From Luzula sylvatica (lineage: Eukaryota; Streptophyta; Magnoliopsida; Poales; Juncaceae), in the NCBI GenBank assembly GCA_946800325.1, contig OX326958.1:12242992-12306991 (forward strand): DNA of 64,000 nt. The letters are read 5' to 3'. The position numbers were made by a program, and so were the translations under genes. The notes under the pieces were generated by a model that did no database searches, had not been told where the DNA came from, and was given only the letters and a program-made list of their open reading frames with translations. Shown one piece after another: positions 22,034 through 33,616 of this stretch (position 1 is its first letter; the number at the start of each line of letters is the position of its first letter).

Positions 22034-24823
22034 GTTAACTAAAAAGCTTGTACAAGCAAAGCTCACTTTTTGCTTGTACATTCCAGACCGTTTGATTAGT
22101 TCTAAGATTAGTGCATAACTCTCACCATGTACTCTCCGTTAACAAGTAACGTCTCTGTTAGAACGTCATTTCTTTTTGCCTTTTTTGCCTTTCATCTTTG
22201 TACTTCGAGCTACCACTAGTGGTTTCTCCTCACCGATCTCTCCTTCGATGGCCACCTCTTCTCTGTTGGTGGGTTTGCTCTTGCAGTCACCCTATCGCCC
22301 AGCCGCTATGGATTTTCTTTCACGATTTTGCTGCTCTGGTTTGTTTGATTCGATCCTTTGTCTAAACCCTAAATTCTCTGGTCTGGGTTCTTAATTCTCT
22401 GGTTCATTTTCTAGTTTGCTTGATCTATGAGTCTTCATCATCTCTATATGTTCATGGTTGTTGTAATTTAATATCAATTGATGGTTGAGACTACAATATG
22501 ATTTTTTTGCTCTGATTAGTGATTTGGAGTTGACTGAGGTTAGAGTAACTAATTCAGGCTATTTTTATTTGAATTAAGGCTAATTGTGCTTAATTGATGC
22601 TCAGTTGGTTTTATATGTCCCTTAAAAGACTCCAATTATAATTAATTTGGTTGATTTTGGAGTTTATTTGAGTTTAGTTTAAACTTAAAAAAATCTACTT
22701 ACATTTTTACTCCTACTGATGTGGTTCAGTGTCGTGTGTAATCTCAAGGTTCGAAGGAAAAAAGTTCCTACGTTTTATTATCTTTGTTACGAACACTCAC
22801 CTTCAATGAATGTTCATTATCTAAGATACAAGAGTATGTAACTAATGTGAGTGCATTCAAAATAATTCAAAGTATCATCAGACTCTATAATTAACTTCTA
22901 TGTATGTTTTTTGCAGAGACTTTTTAAAGAATACAGGAGAAGATAAAGATTTAGTAAATATCAGTCAATTGAAGTAATGGAAAGATGAGTATTGTTCTCT
23001 CCTTGTACACAAGAAGATGACTTTGGAATTTTAGAGTTAATTGAAGTAATTTGTGCGTTTAAATTAGGATTTCGGATTTGAGTGTGAATGGGATTGCCTT
23101 GAGGTGTTAAAATCAAATTTGATGAATGAATATTCAAAATTGAGGTGAACTTGTATGTGATAAATTAGTACTTCAATTGAAATTAATGTGTAATTTTTTT
23201 GTGTGATTTTCATCTTGTATTGCCATATTGAATTGAGGATAAAAAGTGAAAGAAATTTTACAATGAATGTGCTATGAAAATGTTTGGGGATTCCTCTATT
23301 TAGCCCGTGTATTTAACTTATATCAATTTAATATGGATTAAAATTAAGATAATTATAAACAATTATAAGATTACATGAAAAAAATTAGTGAACATATTTA
23401 TTTCAGTATTCATTTATTCATTCATCTTCATTTCATTTGCAAATATAAGTTTCGAATACACCAACACATAGCACATATACAATTACATTTCAATGCATAT
23501 TGCATCCAAAAGAAACTCAAATTCAATCCGGACCCTTGTAAATAAATATCTATTCAAACTAAAATCTTTCAACGTCGTCAATTGGGTCAAGTCAGCACCT
23601 CTCTTTCTGTTTCATATTTAAATCTTTCGATACCATCATTTGAGTCAAGTCGTGCACCTCTTCTTACGTTACCCCAAATTAGTCTCATTTAAGGTCAATA
23701 TACCAATAAGAACAATTAGACTCGAAATTAACCCAAAAGACTTGATTCAGCCAATTAATAGTCAATTTATCCAATTACAATTTTAATCACCAAATAAATT
23801 CTTCCAATTTAAGTTCTTATGTTCATCACCAATCAAAATTGGAACAAAAAAAACTTGTGAATCAACTGAAGTGAATCGACTTACAAAAACATACCAACAT
23901 ATCTCTGTTGGGAATTTCATCAAGCAGTTGAAGGTTCAAGCATATTTCCACCCATTCTAACCAAATTCACTTCTCTCCTCTGAATCTCAACTTACATGTT
24001 TCGCTAATGAAGTATTATCTCTTCTATGATTGCATACGCAAAAATCATATACTTGAAAATTTTGAAATTTATCCTTATTCACTGCAATTTCGGACAACAT
24101 ATCAGAAATGGAAGATATTCAATGAGAGAGGTAATATATTGCGGACAATAGAGAGGATGGACACTTAATTGAGGAGAGGTGGCATCGAACTTGCCCCAAT
24201 CATCCTTAATAAACCCTATAAAGAACTTATCAAACTCTAATTAGCCCCTAATTCATCAAAACTAGTCCCAATTCAGGAAAAGATAAACCCATTCAACGCA
24301 TATGAAGACCCAATTCATCCGAAATCAGTCAATTTAGACAAAACTAAACAAAAATCAGTAAAATCAGAACGAAAGTTACTTGAAACTGAACAATTACTAC
24401 CGAAAATCAAACTGAATACCATCTTAGAGATGCTCTTAATTATTTTATCACACCCTCGAGACAACTGATAGGACAGCAAGCTCCTTCGATATGCTATTCA
24501 TCCAAGAGAGAGTCAGACGTAGTCTCATCGGAGAGGGCAGTCAGGAGAGCGGCGTAGCTTGCGACGTTGGTCTTGAGGTCACCTTAGAAAGAGCAAGTAA
24601 TGAGCAAGTGAGAGGAAGCATACTTGATATCGAGTGAATCGAGTGAAGTCTTTTTACAAGAACGAAGGGGAAGGTTTGACGGAGCTTCTCTTTAATTAAC
24701 TTAGGTAACGGAGCGTAACGGAGCGTGTGTTTCTGTGAACTTTGTCCAAATCCTGATGGAGATCTAAGGTTTAAAATTCACAAGCAAAATATTAAGGTAA
24801 CTTGTACAAGTTATTTAGTTAAC

Positions 24824-24826
<3 letters not shown>
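22031..24826. mobile_element. TIR DNA transposon, non-autonomous, possible gene carrier
   Basis: The ends are inverted: GAGGTTAACTAAA...CTTGTACAAG on the left, and CTTGTACAAGTTATTTAGTT followed by AACCTC on the right, about 26 bp with few mismatches. Both sides abut TA runs. No transposase frame was found. The left 300 bp (ATG at 22228, MATSSLLVGLLLQSPYRPAA...) and the right 250 bp are GC-richer and look like gene ends, as in Pack-type elements. The superfamily (MULE or other) is not decided, because the TSD is masked by the TA repeats. Confidence 0.75.
22228..22394 (+). pseudogene. Possible captured exon at the left end of the TIR element
   Basis: From an internal ATG the frame reads MATSSLLVGLLLQSPYRPAA then MDFLSRFCCSG. 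It is followed by a possible donor (CTCTG before GTTTGTTTG) and typical plant 5'-gene sequence (CTAAACCCTAAATTCTC). The protein is not recognised. The only support is composition and the splice-like site. Confidence 0.3.

Positions 24827-24884
<58 letters not shown>
24827..24884. repeat. Compound (TA)n(GA)n microsatellite
   Basis: A TA run directly followed by a GA run. The same compound structure recurs at 25297-25378. Confidence 0.9.
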
Positions 24885-24889
<5 letters not shown>

Positions 24890-25090
24890 CTAACCTACTT
24901 AATTAAGTACCAAGAATTTGGTATTTAATGTTTTTGAACAATTTGATTTGTATTGAGATTTGTGTTTTTTTCATCATGACCATGAAATTTTGTGCACATC
25001 ATTAAATGCACAAATCTCAATACAAGTCTAATTGTTAAAAACATTAAGTACCAAATCCTTGGTACTTAATTAAGTAAGTTAGTATTCCTC
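24885..25090. mobile_element. Foldback MITE 1
   Basis: The ~206-bp element is nearly one large inverted repeat. The left arm contains CTACTTAATTAAGTACCAAG and GAGATTTGTG. The right arm contains CACAAATCTCAATACAAG and TACTTAATTAAGTAAGTTAG. It has no coding capacity, would fold into a long hairpin if transcribed, and is flanked by TA/GA runs. Confidence 0.8.
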
Positions 25091-25102
25091 ATATATATAT
25101 AT

Positions 25103-25296
25103 GAGGAATGCTAACTTACTTAATTAAGTACCAATGATTTGGTACTTAATTCTTTTTAAACATTGGATTTGCATTGAGATTTGTGCACAAAATTTCATGA
25201 TCATCATGAAAAAACACAAATCCCAATACAAATTCAATGGTTAAAAAACATTAAGTACCAAATTATTGATACTTAATTAAGTATGTTAGCCTCCCT
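25103..25296. mobile_element. Foldback MITE 2
   Basis: This is a second member of the same family, starting GAGGAATGCTAACTTACTTA and ending ...GTATGTTAGCCTCCC. It is separated from MITE 1 by CATATATATATAT only. Being adjacent, it may have inserted into the TA target next to MITE 1. Confidence 0.8.
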
Positions 25297-25297
25297 A

Positions 25298-25378
<81 letters not shown>
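25297..25378. repeat. Compound (TA)n(GA)n microsatellite
   Basis: A TA run followed by a long GA run. It heads the next R1 copy. Confidence 0.9.
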
Positions 25379-25559
25379 AAAATTGAATATTACAAACTAT
25401 TTACATTGATTACCTATTAATTTATGTAGTCATTAAATAGTTATAAACATCATTTATACAGTCATTAAATTTGTGGGATTAAGTTCAAGCCATTCATAAT
25501 AGAGAAATCATAAATATATACACATTAAAATCCAGTCAGAACAGAGAAATCTTATAGTT

Positions 25560-25560
<1 letters not shown>
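25379..25560 (+). repeat. Dispersed repeat R1, copy 2
   Basis: It shares TTTACATTGATTACCT, TAGTCATTAAATAG and CAGAACAGAGAAATC-like blocks with copies 1, 3 and 4. It ends at the next GA run. Confidence 0.8.
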
Positions 25561-25639
<79 letters not shown>

Positions 25640-25640
25640 A
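25561..25640. repeat. (GA)n microsatellite
   Basis: A GA run heading R1 copy 3, with one extra G near 25620. Confidence 0.95.
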
Positions 25641-25816
25641 TGAAAATTGAAATTACAAACTATTTACATTGATTACCTGTTAATTTATATAGTCATTAAA
25701 TAGTTATAAATATCATTTATACATAGTCATTAAATTAGTGGGATTAAGTTCAAGCCATTTACAATAGAGAAATCATAAATATATACACATTATAATCGAG
25801 TCACAACAGAGAAATC
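25641..25816 (+). repeat. Dispersed repeat R1, copy 3, left part
   Basis: Nearly the same as copy 2. It is interrupted after CAGAGAAATC at 25816 by an AT-rich TIR element and resumes at about 27131. Confidence 0.8.
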
Positions 25817-27112
25817 GGTGTTTGGCAACAAGGAATTTGGTAAGGAATTGGATTATATACTTCCACTCAAACTAATTCCTTAATTCCTTGTTTGGCAAAG
25901 AAAATATAGTGGAATTATATTATTCTTGTATTTAGTTCTTCACACAAATTCTTCAAATTGTAATTCCAAAAATTTGGAGAATGTCAAAGTGGAGAAAAAC
26001 ACATAATGGAGTTATACATAATTATAATAATAATATAATTATTATTATATGATTAAAAATAATAATAATTCTTATAATTAATACAATAGTAATTATTAAA
26101 TGATTTAAGATGTTAATAATAATATAATGTTGTATAATAATAATTATTAAGTTATCACAATATAATAATAACAATAAATAAAAATAATATAATAATAATA
26201 TTAATTATAATAATATAACAATAATATTGTAATAATAATATAATAATAACTATATTATACATTAAGAATATTATAATATTAAACTAATAATATTATAACT
26301 ATATATTAATAATAATTATATAATATAATATATTAATAATTATATTATAACTAATATACTATTATATATATTATTATAATAATAAATAATAATTATATCG
26401 TAATATTAGTAATATATATGGCGGTACAAAAAATTATAATAAAAGAATAATTCTATTATATGTATGAAATCTATAGAATTAATATAATATTATATATTAT
26501 TATAATAGTATAATAACTATTATAAATAATAATTAGATTATATTTATATAATTAATATAATATGTTATATATTATTATAAATAATCACATTGTATGGATA
26601 AAATGCAATGTTATTACTATTTTTATTTTCGTATTATTAATATAATATTACATATTATTATATTAATATATATTAAATGTTATAAATAGTAGTTATATTA
26701 TATATAATTAATATAATATTATATTTATGATTATATACTTTTATATTATCATATTATATGGATACAATATAATATTATAATACTAAAAATGTATATTTAA
26801 TATTTTTATAATATTATTATATTATAATGTAATTATATATTGTTATATTAATTATATGGACATAATAATATAATATAATCATTATTATTATATAATTACT
26901 TTAAATTTTTAATAGTATAATAATAATAAATTTTCAAAATTCCAAAATTTTCGAAACAAACAAATAAAAAATTATACTTTTTCAGTATCTTGTAATTCGG
27001 ACATCCAAACATACTATGAAATTACTAATTCCATAACTTTTTATTCCTCCACTTTATAATCCAATTCCACCCTACTAATTCTGCTTGCCAAACAAACAAT
27101 GCTTGCCAAACA
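25817..27112. mobile_element. AT-rich TIR element nested in R1 copy 3
   Basis: The left end reads GGTGTTTGGCAACAAGG, with GGAATTGGATTATATA further in. The right end carries TATAATCCAATTCC and GCTTGCCAAACAA, so the termini are inverted over about 45 bp, imperfectly. The interior (about 26000-26940) is almost only A and T, with many ATAATA blocks, and codes for nothing. The right terminus is partly duplicated (a second GCTTGCCAAACAATCC follows), so the exact end and the TSD are uncertain. Confidence 0.65.
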
Positions 27113-27130
27113 ATCCGATTCCACCCTACT

Positions 27131-27215
27131 AAGTTTATAGACATTCTCATCCAATCACAACAAAATAATCATAAACACACAATTAAACAGATTTGAGCCA
27201 AAAAGTCAAATACGA
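27131..27215 (+). repeat. Dispersed repeat R1, copy 3, right part
   Basis: ATAAACACACAATTAAACAG and TTTGAGCCAAAAA match the corresponding region of copy 1 (6890-6925) and copy 4 (50438-50470). Confidence 0.7.
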
Positions 27216-27474
27216 CTTGACACCCTGCACATTGTAATCGGAAGTGTGGAGAGGAGGTGTCGAATTAATGTTGATGGTTAAAAGAAAAAATAATGTGTTC
27301 CCAAAGTCGGAGAGGCCTTAGCAGGTCCACATAACTATAATTTAAAATCTCTTGACATAGTGAATAAACAAAGTTTGAAGTGGAGAAATTAGCCTGATCC
27401 CACAGTTGAAGAGACCCCATAGTAGGTTCCCATAAGTGGGCTTTAGGACGTCATGACATAACGGAAGAAAAAGT
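27216..27474. other. Unassigned repeat-like sequence
   Basis: It lies between R1 copy 3 and LTR C. It has GGAGAGG and GTCGGAGAGGCC-type words but no coding frame or boundary I can support. Confidence 0.4.
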
Positions 27475-27499
27475 TCAAGGAATTATACTTTTAAACTAA

Positions 27500-28167
27500 C
27501 TAGGGAAATAGCCCGCGCTTCGCTGCGGGATATAGTATTTGATAAGAAATAATATAATAAGCAAAAGTAATAATTTTATATATTATTTGATATATTATTT
27601 CGTTGCGGGATATATTATTTGATATATTATTTGATAAGAAAATAGAAATATTTCTTGCGCTTCGCTGCGATTTTTCAAAATTTTTTATGATCATAAAATA
27701 ATAATTTTATCTAAAACGTTACAAGTGCAAAACAAAAGTAATTTTCATAAATGTTAATTTTAAAAAAAAGGCTGATATTAAATAGCAAAAGTAATATTCA
27801 TAAATGTTATGATAAACATAAAAAAAAATAATACCAGCTCAGGCTAACAAAAAGTATTTTGTGTGAATAGTTTTTTATTAATACGATGAAAAATTCAAAT
27901 ATTTTATTTAGAACACAAGACATATGTCAATTATATTTATTAATACGATGAAAAATTCAAATATTTTATTTAGAACACAAGACATATGTTGAATAAAATA
28001 AAATTCAAAAAAAAAGGGAAAAAAAAATGATGAACAGTACCCGGGTGAACAGTACAAAACAGTGTCGGGTTGAACAGTACAAAACAGTGCCAAACAGTTC
28101 TGGTGAACAGTGACGATGACGTGGCCTCACCTGGTGCTTGGTATTCAAAATTTAAAGGGAGGAGAGA
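27500..28167 (-). mobile_element. Helitron-2
   Basis: On the minus strand it starts TCTCTCCTCCCTTTAAAT at 28167 and ends with a GC hairpin (CCCGCAGCGAAGCGCGGG), then CTATTTCC and CTAG at 27500. Host bases are A (27499) and T (28168). The interior has a ~64-bp direct duplication (27873-27990) and several AACAGTAC repeats (28032-28110). It codes for nothing, so it is non-autonomous. It is nested in LTR C. Confidence 0.88.
27873..27990. repeat. 64-bp tandem duplication in Helitron-2
   Basis: Two copies of a block beginning TTTATTAATACGATGAAAAA and ending AGAACACAAGACATATGT, separated by about ten bases. Confidence 0.85.
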
Positions 28168-28254
28168 TTAGAAGAATGTACAAATAAGAATAGATGAACA
28201 TATACGTCCGTCGAAAAAATTGAATAGATATTGTGCACAACTGACAACCAGAGG

Positions 28255-28467
28255 TCCGTTGTAACGGATCATAATGTCCGTTGTAACGAATTGTTTGGTC
28301 TAATAGTCATGAGTAATCCGTTGTAACAGACAGTACATGTCCGTTACAACGGATTGGTTATTCCATCATAACGGACTGGTAAATCCTTTGTATAGGAAGT
28401 ATACAAAATGAAAAGTTCACGAACAGTATTACTTCCGTTGTAACGGAGGAACTTCAGTTGTAATGGT
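28255..28467. repeat. Palindrome array in LTR C (TCCGTTGTAACGGA type)
   Basis: Copies start at 28255, 28277, 28317, 28340, 28362, 28434 and about 28454. Spacings of 20-23 bp, mostly 22, match the arrays of LTRs B and D although the palindrome is different. CCGTT/AACGG is a MYB-type core, so a factor-binding role is possible but inferred. Confidence 0.85.
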
Positions 28468-29063
28468 CTGTGTTCCGATTTCTGATTTTTCAGTTTTATA
28501 TTAGAAACTCATTAATCATATTTATTGGTGTAATTAAGATAAGATCTTGATTGTTCTTCTTCCTCATTATGAATTAGTTTTATATCCGGAGAAGTGTGAA
28601 ATAGCCATTGGAGAGAAAGAGAGAAAAGATTTTTCTTGGTTGAACTAAGTAAGTTTACGACAAATTTACTATGAGGATTTGCACGTAACCGAGAGACGAA
28701 ACTCGCGGTAGATAGGGATAGAGATATCTGAACTGAACTGAGATCTTTCGTTGTGATCTAACGAGACCAAATTCGAGTAAGATCGAAGACTAAACAAAAT
28801 CGTTCCGGTTATATACGAAAAGACGAACCTTAATCGACGGTGTCGAATTGTGCGGGCGTGGGACACACGGGTTGTCGAAAAAAGAGCAGGAGTAATAACA
28901 AGAACGAGTCAATCTTTTGTCGTGATCAATTTCGCGAGGTATGATACATTTAAAGATTATTGCATGATTCGTATTCTCGACGTCGACGAGGTTCTCGGGA
29001 TCGGATCGGACCAGGCTCGTCATTCCGTTGTGCGGGGCTTGGGGGCAATGCCGATATCCAGCA

Positions 29064-30290
29064 AAGCTTGTGTTGGTTTTAATTACATTTGATTGTTCCA
29101 AAAAAATACCGATTATACAAATGATTTATTTTAAGTCTGATTAATAGAAATTAAAGTTCAAGATGATTAAAGTTAAATAAAGACTACAATATACACAAAG
29201 ATACAACATCGAGATAATATAAATATTTCAAGTCCAACGGTTAGTTTGATCATGCTCTAGTATGTTTGTCATAAACTTTCGTATACAAACTCCAAATTGG
29301 ACAAATTAACACTTTATGAAGAACTAGGAACAAGGAGTAATTTTTTTTAATTTAAATTGAAGTCTGTCTATTTAGAATATCCCATAAGGTTATATTGACT
29401 TCCGTTTGAAACGATTACAACGTTGTCGGTATCAATTTACAACGCTCTATCAATACTGAACGGGCATTTAAAAAACACTTGTTAACCTACATTTAACTTT
29501 GGGTGCAATTTGCATTGAATTGATGTACGCCGAAGACCTCGACATTCAATAATCTTGTGGTGAGCGACTCAGGTATATTATGTTTTAAGGCAAATATGAA
29601 AAACAAAATCGAAATTCAGATCGGTAAGGACCAAGAGAGTCATTTATTTATTACATTAAATATTTTTAACAAAAGTAATATTTCATTATATTTACAATAA
29701 AAATATCTCATTTAATTCTCATCGTAAATTTCTTAGAATTTCAAAATGACATTCCGACAGTACATTGTTTCTGTCAGTGAGGAATAAATATTAAAAAAGT
29801 TATTGTAGTTTCAGAAAACTATATAATGTATATATGAAAAAGTATTATATATAATGAACCAATGTTTTAAATAGCGACGATGTAGCGGTGCTATAACGAA
29901 TTGTTTTGAAATACACGCTGCACAGCTTGAAATATATCGGTTGTAGTGGTGCTATAGCGTGATGACAAAAGTAAAATGATTCACTCAACATGTCTATACA
30001 AAAATATAGAGTGAAATTCTTTTATGTTGAATATGTCAAGTCATTAATGAACTATGTAATAAAAAAAAAACTTTAGTAGTCATGATAACAACAGTATTAA
30101 TAATAGGGAAATGATTTTGCACGCCCGTGCATTGCACTCTATTTGACCGCCAATACATTCCCTCTTCTTTCTCTGTTTCTTGTACTTTCCTCATTCTTCT
30201 CCGCTTCTTCTACTTTCGCGAGCTATATCATGATGGGTACTCTCTTTCCTCGGCCCACTCTACCATTATGGCCTCTTCTTCGGCGTTCTT
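29064..30290. other. Intergenic, no gene seen
   Basis: AT-rich. A short segment with TAGCGACGATGTAGCGGTGC (about 29872) resembles a decayed DNA-transposon end. TTTGCACGCCCGTGCA near 30116 is hairpin-like but lacks a CTAG end. No coding frame stands out. Confidence 0.5.
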
Positions 30291-32911
30291 TGTCACGGCC
30301 CAAAATAAAATATAATGATCGTGACCAACGTATCTAACCTAACAACATATGAGCAATAGCATAGTCAAAAACACACAATACGAAAACTAGTTGGCATAAA
30401 TATTCTACAATCTACAAGTACACAATACACATATGGTGGGCATAAACAAAACACAACAAATATGGTAACCGGTGATCGCAACTCCGCTACGCTCGTAATC
30501 TACGTGAATGCCATTGCCAGTACTTGAAGTGCTACCTAAAAATGTTGGCTGAGAGTTAGATAAGTAAAATAATATTTAATTATTATTTACTTGACGACGA
30601 CTACCACGACAACCTACTAAGAGAGGTTAACTATCACGACACTACTACAACTAAAATGAATTCTGCAAAATACGACAACAACCACTACAGAATTCTCATC
30701 GTGAAACCACAACGATAACAACACGGAACTCACTCATAGTGGGATACTACAACAACAACATTCACTACAACTATGATCCTGCAGAATTCATAGTGTAGAG
30801 AACCACTTCGATAAGGTTGGCTTCCACAAGGGACCCTACACATAGACTAGTACCTCGGATCTACAATGAGGTAAAAGTCCGCTGCACTCTATCCCAATAG
30901 TGGTGGTTTCAACCACGCCACGACTGAAACCACGCCCCCTCGGCACTACATTTACTACAACTACACGAGGAGACCGTACTGCTACGTCTAACAGTTCGCA
31001 AGTTCGGGAGCGACCCGAAGATGCACACCTCTGGCCAGACACTACATTAATGTCCAAACATGTGTTCCCTTATCAGCGAGATCATCCACGACGACATCCT
31101 CACTACGAGTTGATCTACATCAACAACAACCTACATACTATAAAGAACTACACCTATTCTACAGATATAATGATGAATAAATAAATTAAGAATAAGATTC
31201 AGTAATCATAATTACTGCCAATAGAATCATCTCGGAATAAGCTTTCCAACGGATCCAAGAACTCACAAAACGGAGACCGAACTGAGAAGTTATGAGCAAA
31301 CTATGAAAAGGTGACACCCGAAATCTGGTCCGATAGACCCATCAAAGAACCAACTAAACTACGATCATTCTACTGACCCGACACATCGGAATTGCTACTG
31401 ACCTCGAAGGATGAAACCCTAATCACAATGCGGAGAAACAACAACTTCAAACTACTACGAGAAATCATACTCGAACTCCTCAAACTACGATACTCAATCT
31501 ACAAGCTCGAACTACTACGACAAACTACAACGACAAACTACTCAAATAAATCTCAGCCATGTGTTCAATCTTGGCTCGTTTTCTCATTAATCCAACCATT
31601 AATTAATTGGACATTATCGAGCAATCGAGCCTTCTCCTAATTAATTATCGGTGACTCAAACCGACATTCTCTACCATCTACAATTCGTCCCTGAAATTCA
31701 GATATTAACGGAAATACTACAAATACCGGGTTATTGGATCACAAACATAAACCGAACACGAACCGGACTCAATTCTCTCTCTTCTGTACATTCCCAATCC
31801 GAAACCCTAATTCCACTACGTATGATCAATAAATAGCCCGACCATCACTATTCAAACGGCCGAACCATCACGATCAAACATCTTCCCCGACAATCCAATT
31901 CTGAACACTCGACCAACAAATCATGTTTAATCCAAATTTAGGTCGATACACATGGCAGTATTATGAGGTATAATAAACATTAAATATCAAGTCCGAGATA
32001 TACCTCATCATCATAACGTATCCTTTACAATCGCTGCGACACATTCTCCTTCACCGAAATGCATGCCACGGTCCCTCATGATGCTGCCACAATCCTGCTG
32101 CGACACCGATTTCATGACTCGATAGCGCTTGTGCCCCTGCCATCATGCTCCTGCCCCGACACATGCGCCGCTGCATCATGGTGATGCCCTACTCCAGTCC
32201 TCACCTTCATGCCGAGTTGCCGCCATCACCTCACACTATCGCCGCCGCCTGCTGCCCCGATGCTGCCCCGTCACAGGCCCCGGCAAAGCCACGCTCTTGA
32301 CCCTGCTGCTGTCCCCATGCATCTGCTGCAACACCATGGTGATATAATTTTCAAACCCTAGCTCCTTTGTGCTACCCCCTTCCCTCAATATCCAGCCATC
32401 AAATGGGGTGTAAGTCTTGCCTTATCAAAAATCACCATGCATCCTCACTTCCTCATGTTCCTTTCTACTTCTCTTTTTCCTGAGTTAGGTTTGGGGTTTA
32501 TTTTTGTTGCTCTCTCTCTTCTCACGCAAGATGGTTCCTTAAATAAATGAGAAGATAAGACCACCTCTCCTACAACCAATCAGAATTTTCATTTGCATGG
32601 GCTTTGGGCTTAGGTTGAAGTGTTGATTGTATTTTCTCTCCTTTCTATTTTGTTGTTTGTCTTATGAGGCAGAATTTGTGCGTAGAGTGAAGATAATATC
32701 CAAGTTTATTAACATACATACAAGTCAAACTTTGCTTCTACTTTGTCCAATGAAAATACAAGAAGTTGGTTTAGTGTGAAAGGGATTAGGGTTAAGGGTT
32801 TAGGTGTGAAAAGGATAAGGAATTTTTGTTAATTTTTTCATCTTGATACCTAATTTTTTTGTAATTATTTTCTATCCATAATTTTGTTTTACATTTATTA
32901 TTGATCTAACA
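30291..32911 (-). mobile_element. Candidate gypsy-type LTR, minus orientation
   Basis: At 32911 the minus strand reads ...TTTCTTTAAGGGGGAGGA then TGTTAGATC. A polypurine tract directly before TG is the classic 3'-LTR junction of gypsy elements. At the far end 30291 reads TGTCACGGCC on the plus strand, which is ...GTGACA on the minus strand, giving TG...CA ends for a ~2.6-kb LTR. A TATA-like ATTTATTTAAGG (minus, about 32540) precedes a GC-rich transcribed-looking leader. No TSD or second LTR was found. The 30291 end could belong to a separate element, because TGTCACG(G/A)CCC is also a common gypsy LTR start. Confidence 0.45.
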
Positions 32912-33251
32912 TCCTCCCCCTTAAAGAAATTTCGTCTTCCAAATTCGTTACGCATACCATGATATAACATTCTTTCTGCAGATATGTCATCGTCTTATCT
33001 TTCCTCGGCCCATAGTAGAATTTGTTGTCTCTTCCACGAACGTCCTCCCATTCTTCAAATCTATGTCATAGAAGGCCTGCGATTTGCCGTCTCTTTTATG
33101 ATCTTTCTTTAGATCTAAGTCGAAGAAAGTAAATTCTCTTCTTCTTCTAGTTCATCACAGTGAAAATTTTCAGATTTTTTCTTGGCATGATTTTTGTGCA
33201 ATTTTTGCCCCAATTCGATATAAGTCGGTTTAATTATTCGTTTATCTCGTT
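32912..33251 (-). mobile_element. 3' internal remnant of a gypsy-type element
   Basis: It follows the polypurine tract on the minus strand. CTTTATCTCGTTCTTTAGC is interrupted by LINE-C and continues after 39335. No clear pol motif survives in this short stretch. Confidence 0.4.
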
Positions 33252-33284
33252 CTTTAGCTACTTTTTTTTTTTTTTAGAGAAATT

Positions 33285-33314
33285 TCAGAGTGAGCTTTAT
33301 TGTCTCACTTCTGA
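33285..33314 (-). other. LINE-C 3' terminal stem-loop
   Basis: TCAGA-GTGAG pairs with CTCAC-T-TCTGA around a 9-nt loop, ten bases from the poly(A) tail. Compare the hairpins of LINE-A and LINE-B. Confidence 0.65.
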
Positions 33315-33616
33315 AAGTTAGGTGTTAATACCAAAAAAAGTGTTTTACATTTTTTACATTTTTTCACCTTTAAAAACAAGTAAAAAATAAGAAAAAAACT
33401 TTTTGTAAAATCTAATCAATGTAGTTCATGGTCATTATAAATTGATCATGAACTATGATTGATTTGTACATTCACCCTAAATTCCTTTTACAAAACAATA
33501 TCTGAAAAAATAAAATCTATTTTTAAGAATTCTATTTTACGGCCTCTTTCAGTCCGGCCCAACTTTTTGACCTAGGACTTATCTCCTTGTGTACTCCGCG
33601 TCCCATTCTCTCTCCT

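Larger units (their letters stand above)
27475..29063 (+). mobile_element. LTR C of the paired-palindrome family, split by Helitron-2
   Basis: Removing the Helitron (27500-28167) leaves about 921 bp, close to D (924) and B (967). The joined start TCAAGGAATTATAC... aligns with TGAAGGAAATACAG of B; the second base has changed from G to C. The end GCCGATATCCAGCA aligns with GCCGATACCCAACA of B. U3 holds a palindrome array of a different sequence (28255-28467). No PBS follows, so it is a solo or truncated LTR. The flanks AAAGT and AAGCT do not form a clean TSD. Confidence 0.8.

Noticed and set aside
25821..27100. CRISPR-like or centromeric satellite in the AT-rich block
   Set aside because: The ATAATA repeats have no fixed period or unit. 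Inverted termini show it is the interior of a TIR element.
30100..30140. Helitron-like hairpin TTTGCACGCCCGTGCA
   Set aside because: It has a stem but no CTAG end on either side and no matching 5' TC terminus.
30900..31184. 94-codon frame rich in Thr and Arg
   Set aside because: It falls in a CAA/CTAC-rich low-complexity part of a gypsy-type LTR and has no recognisable domain.
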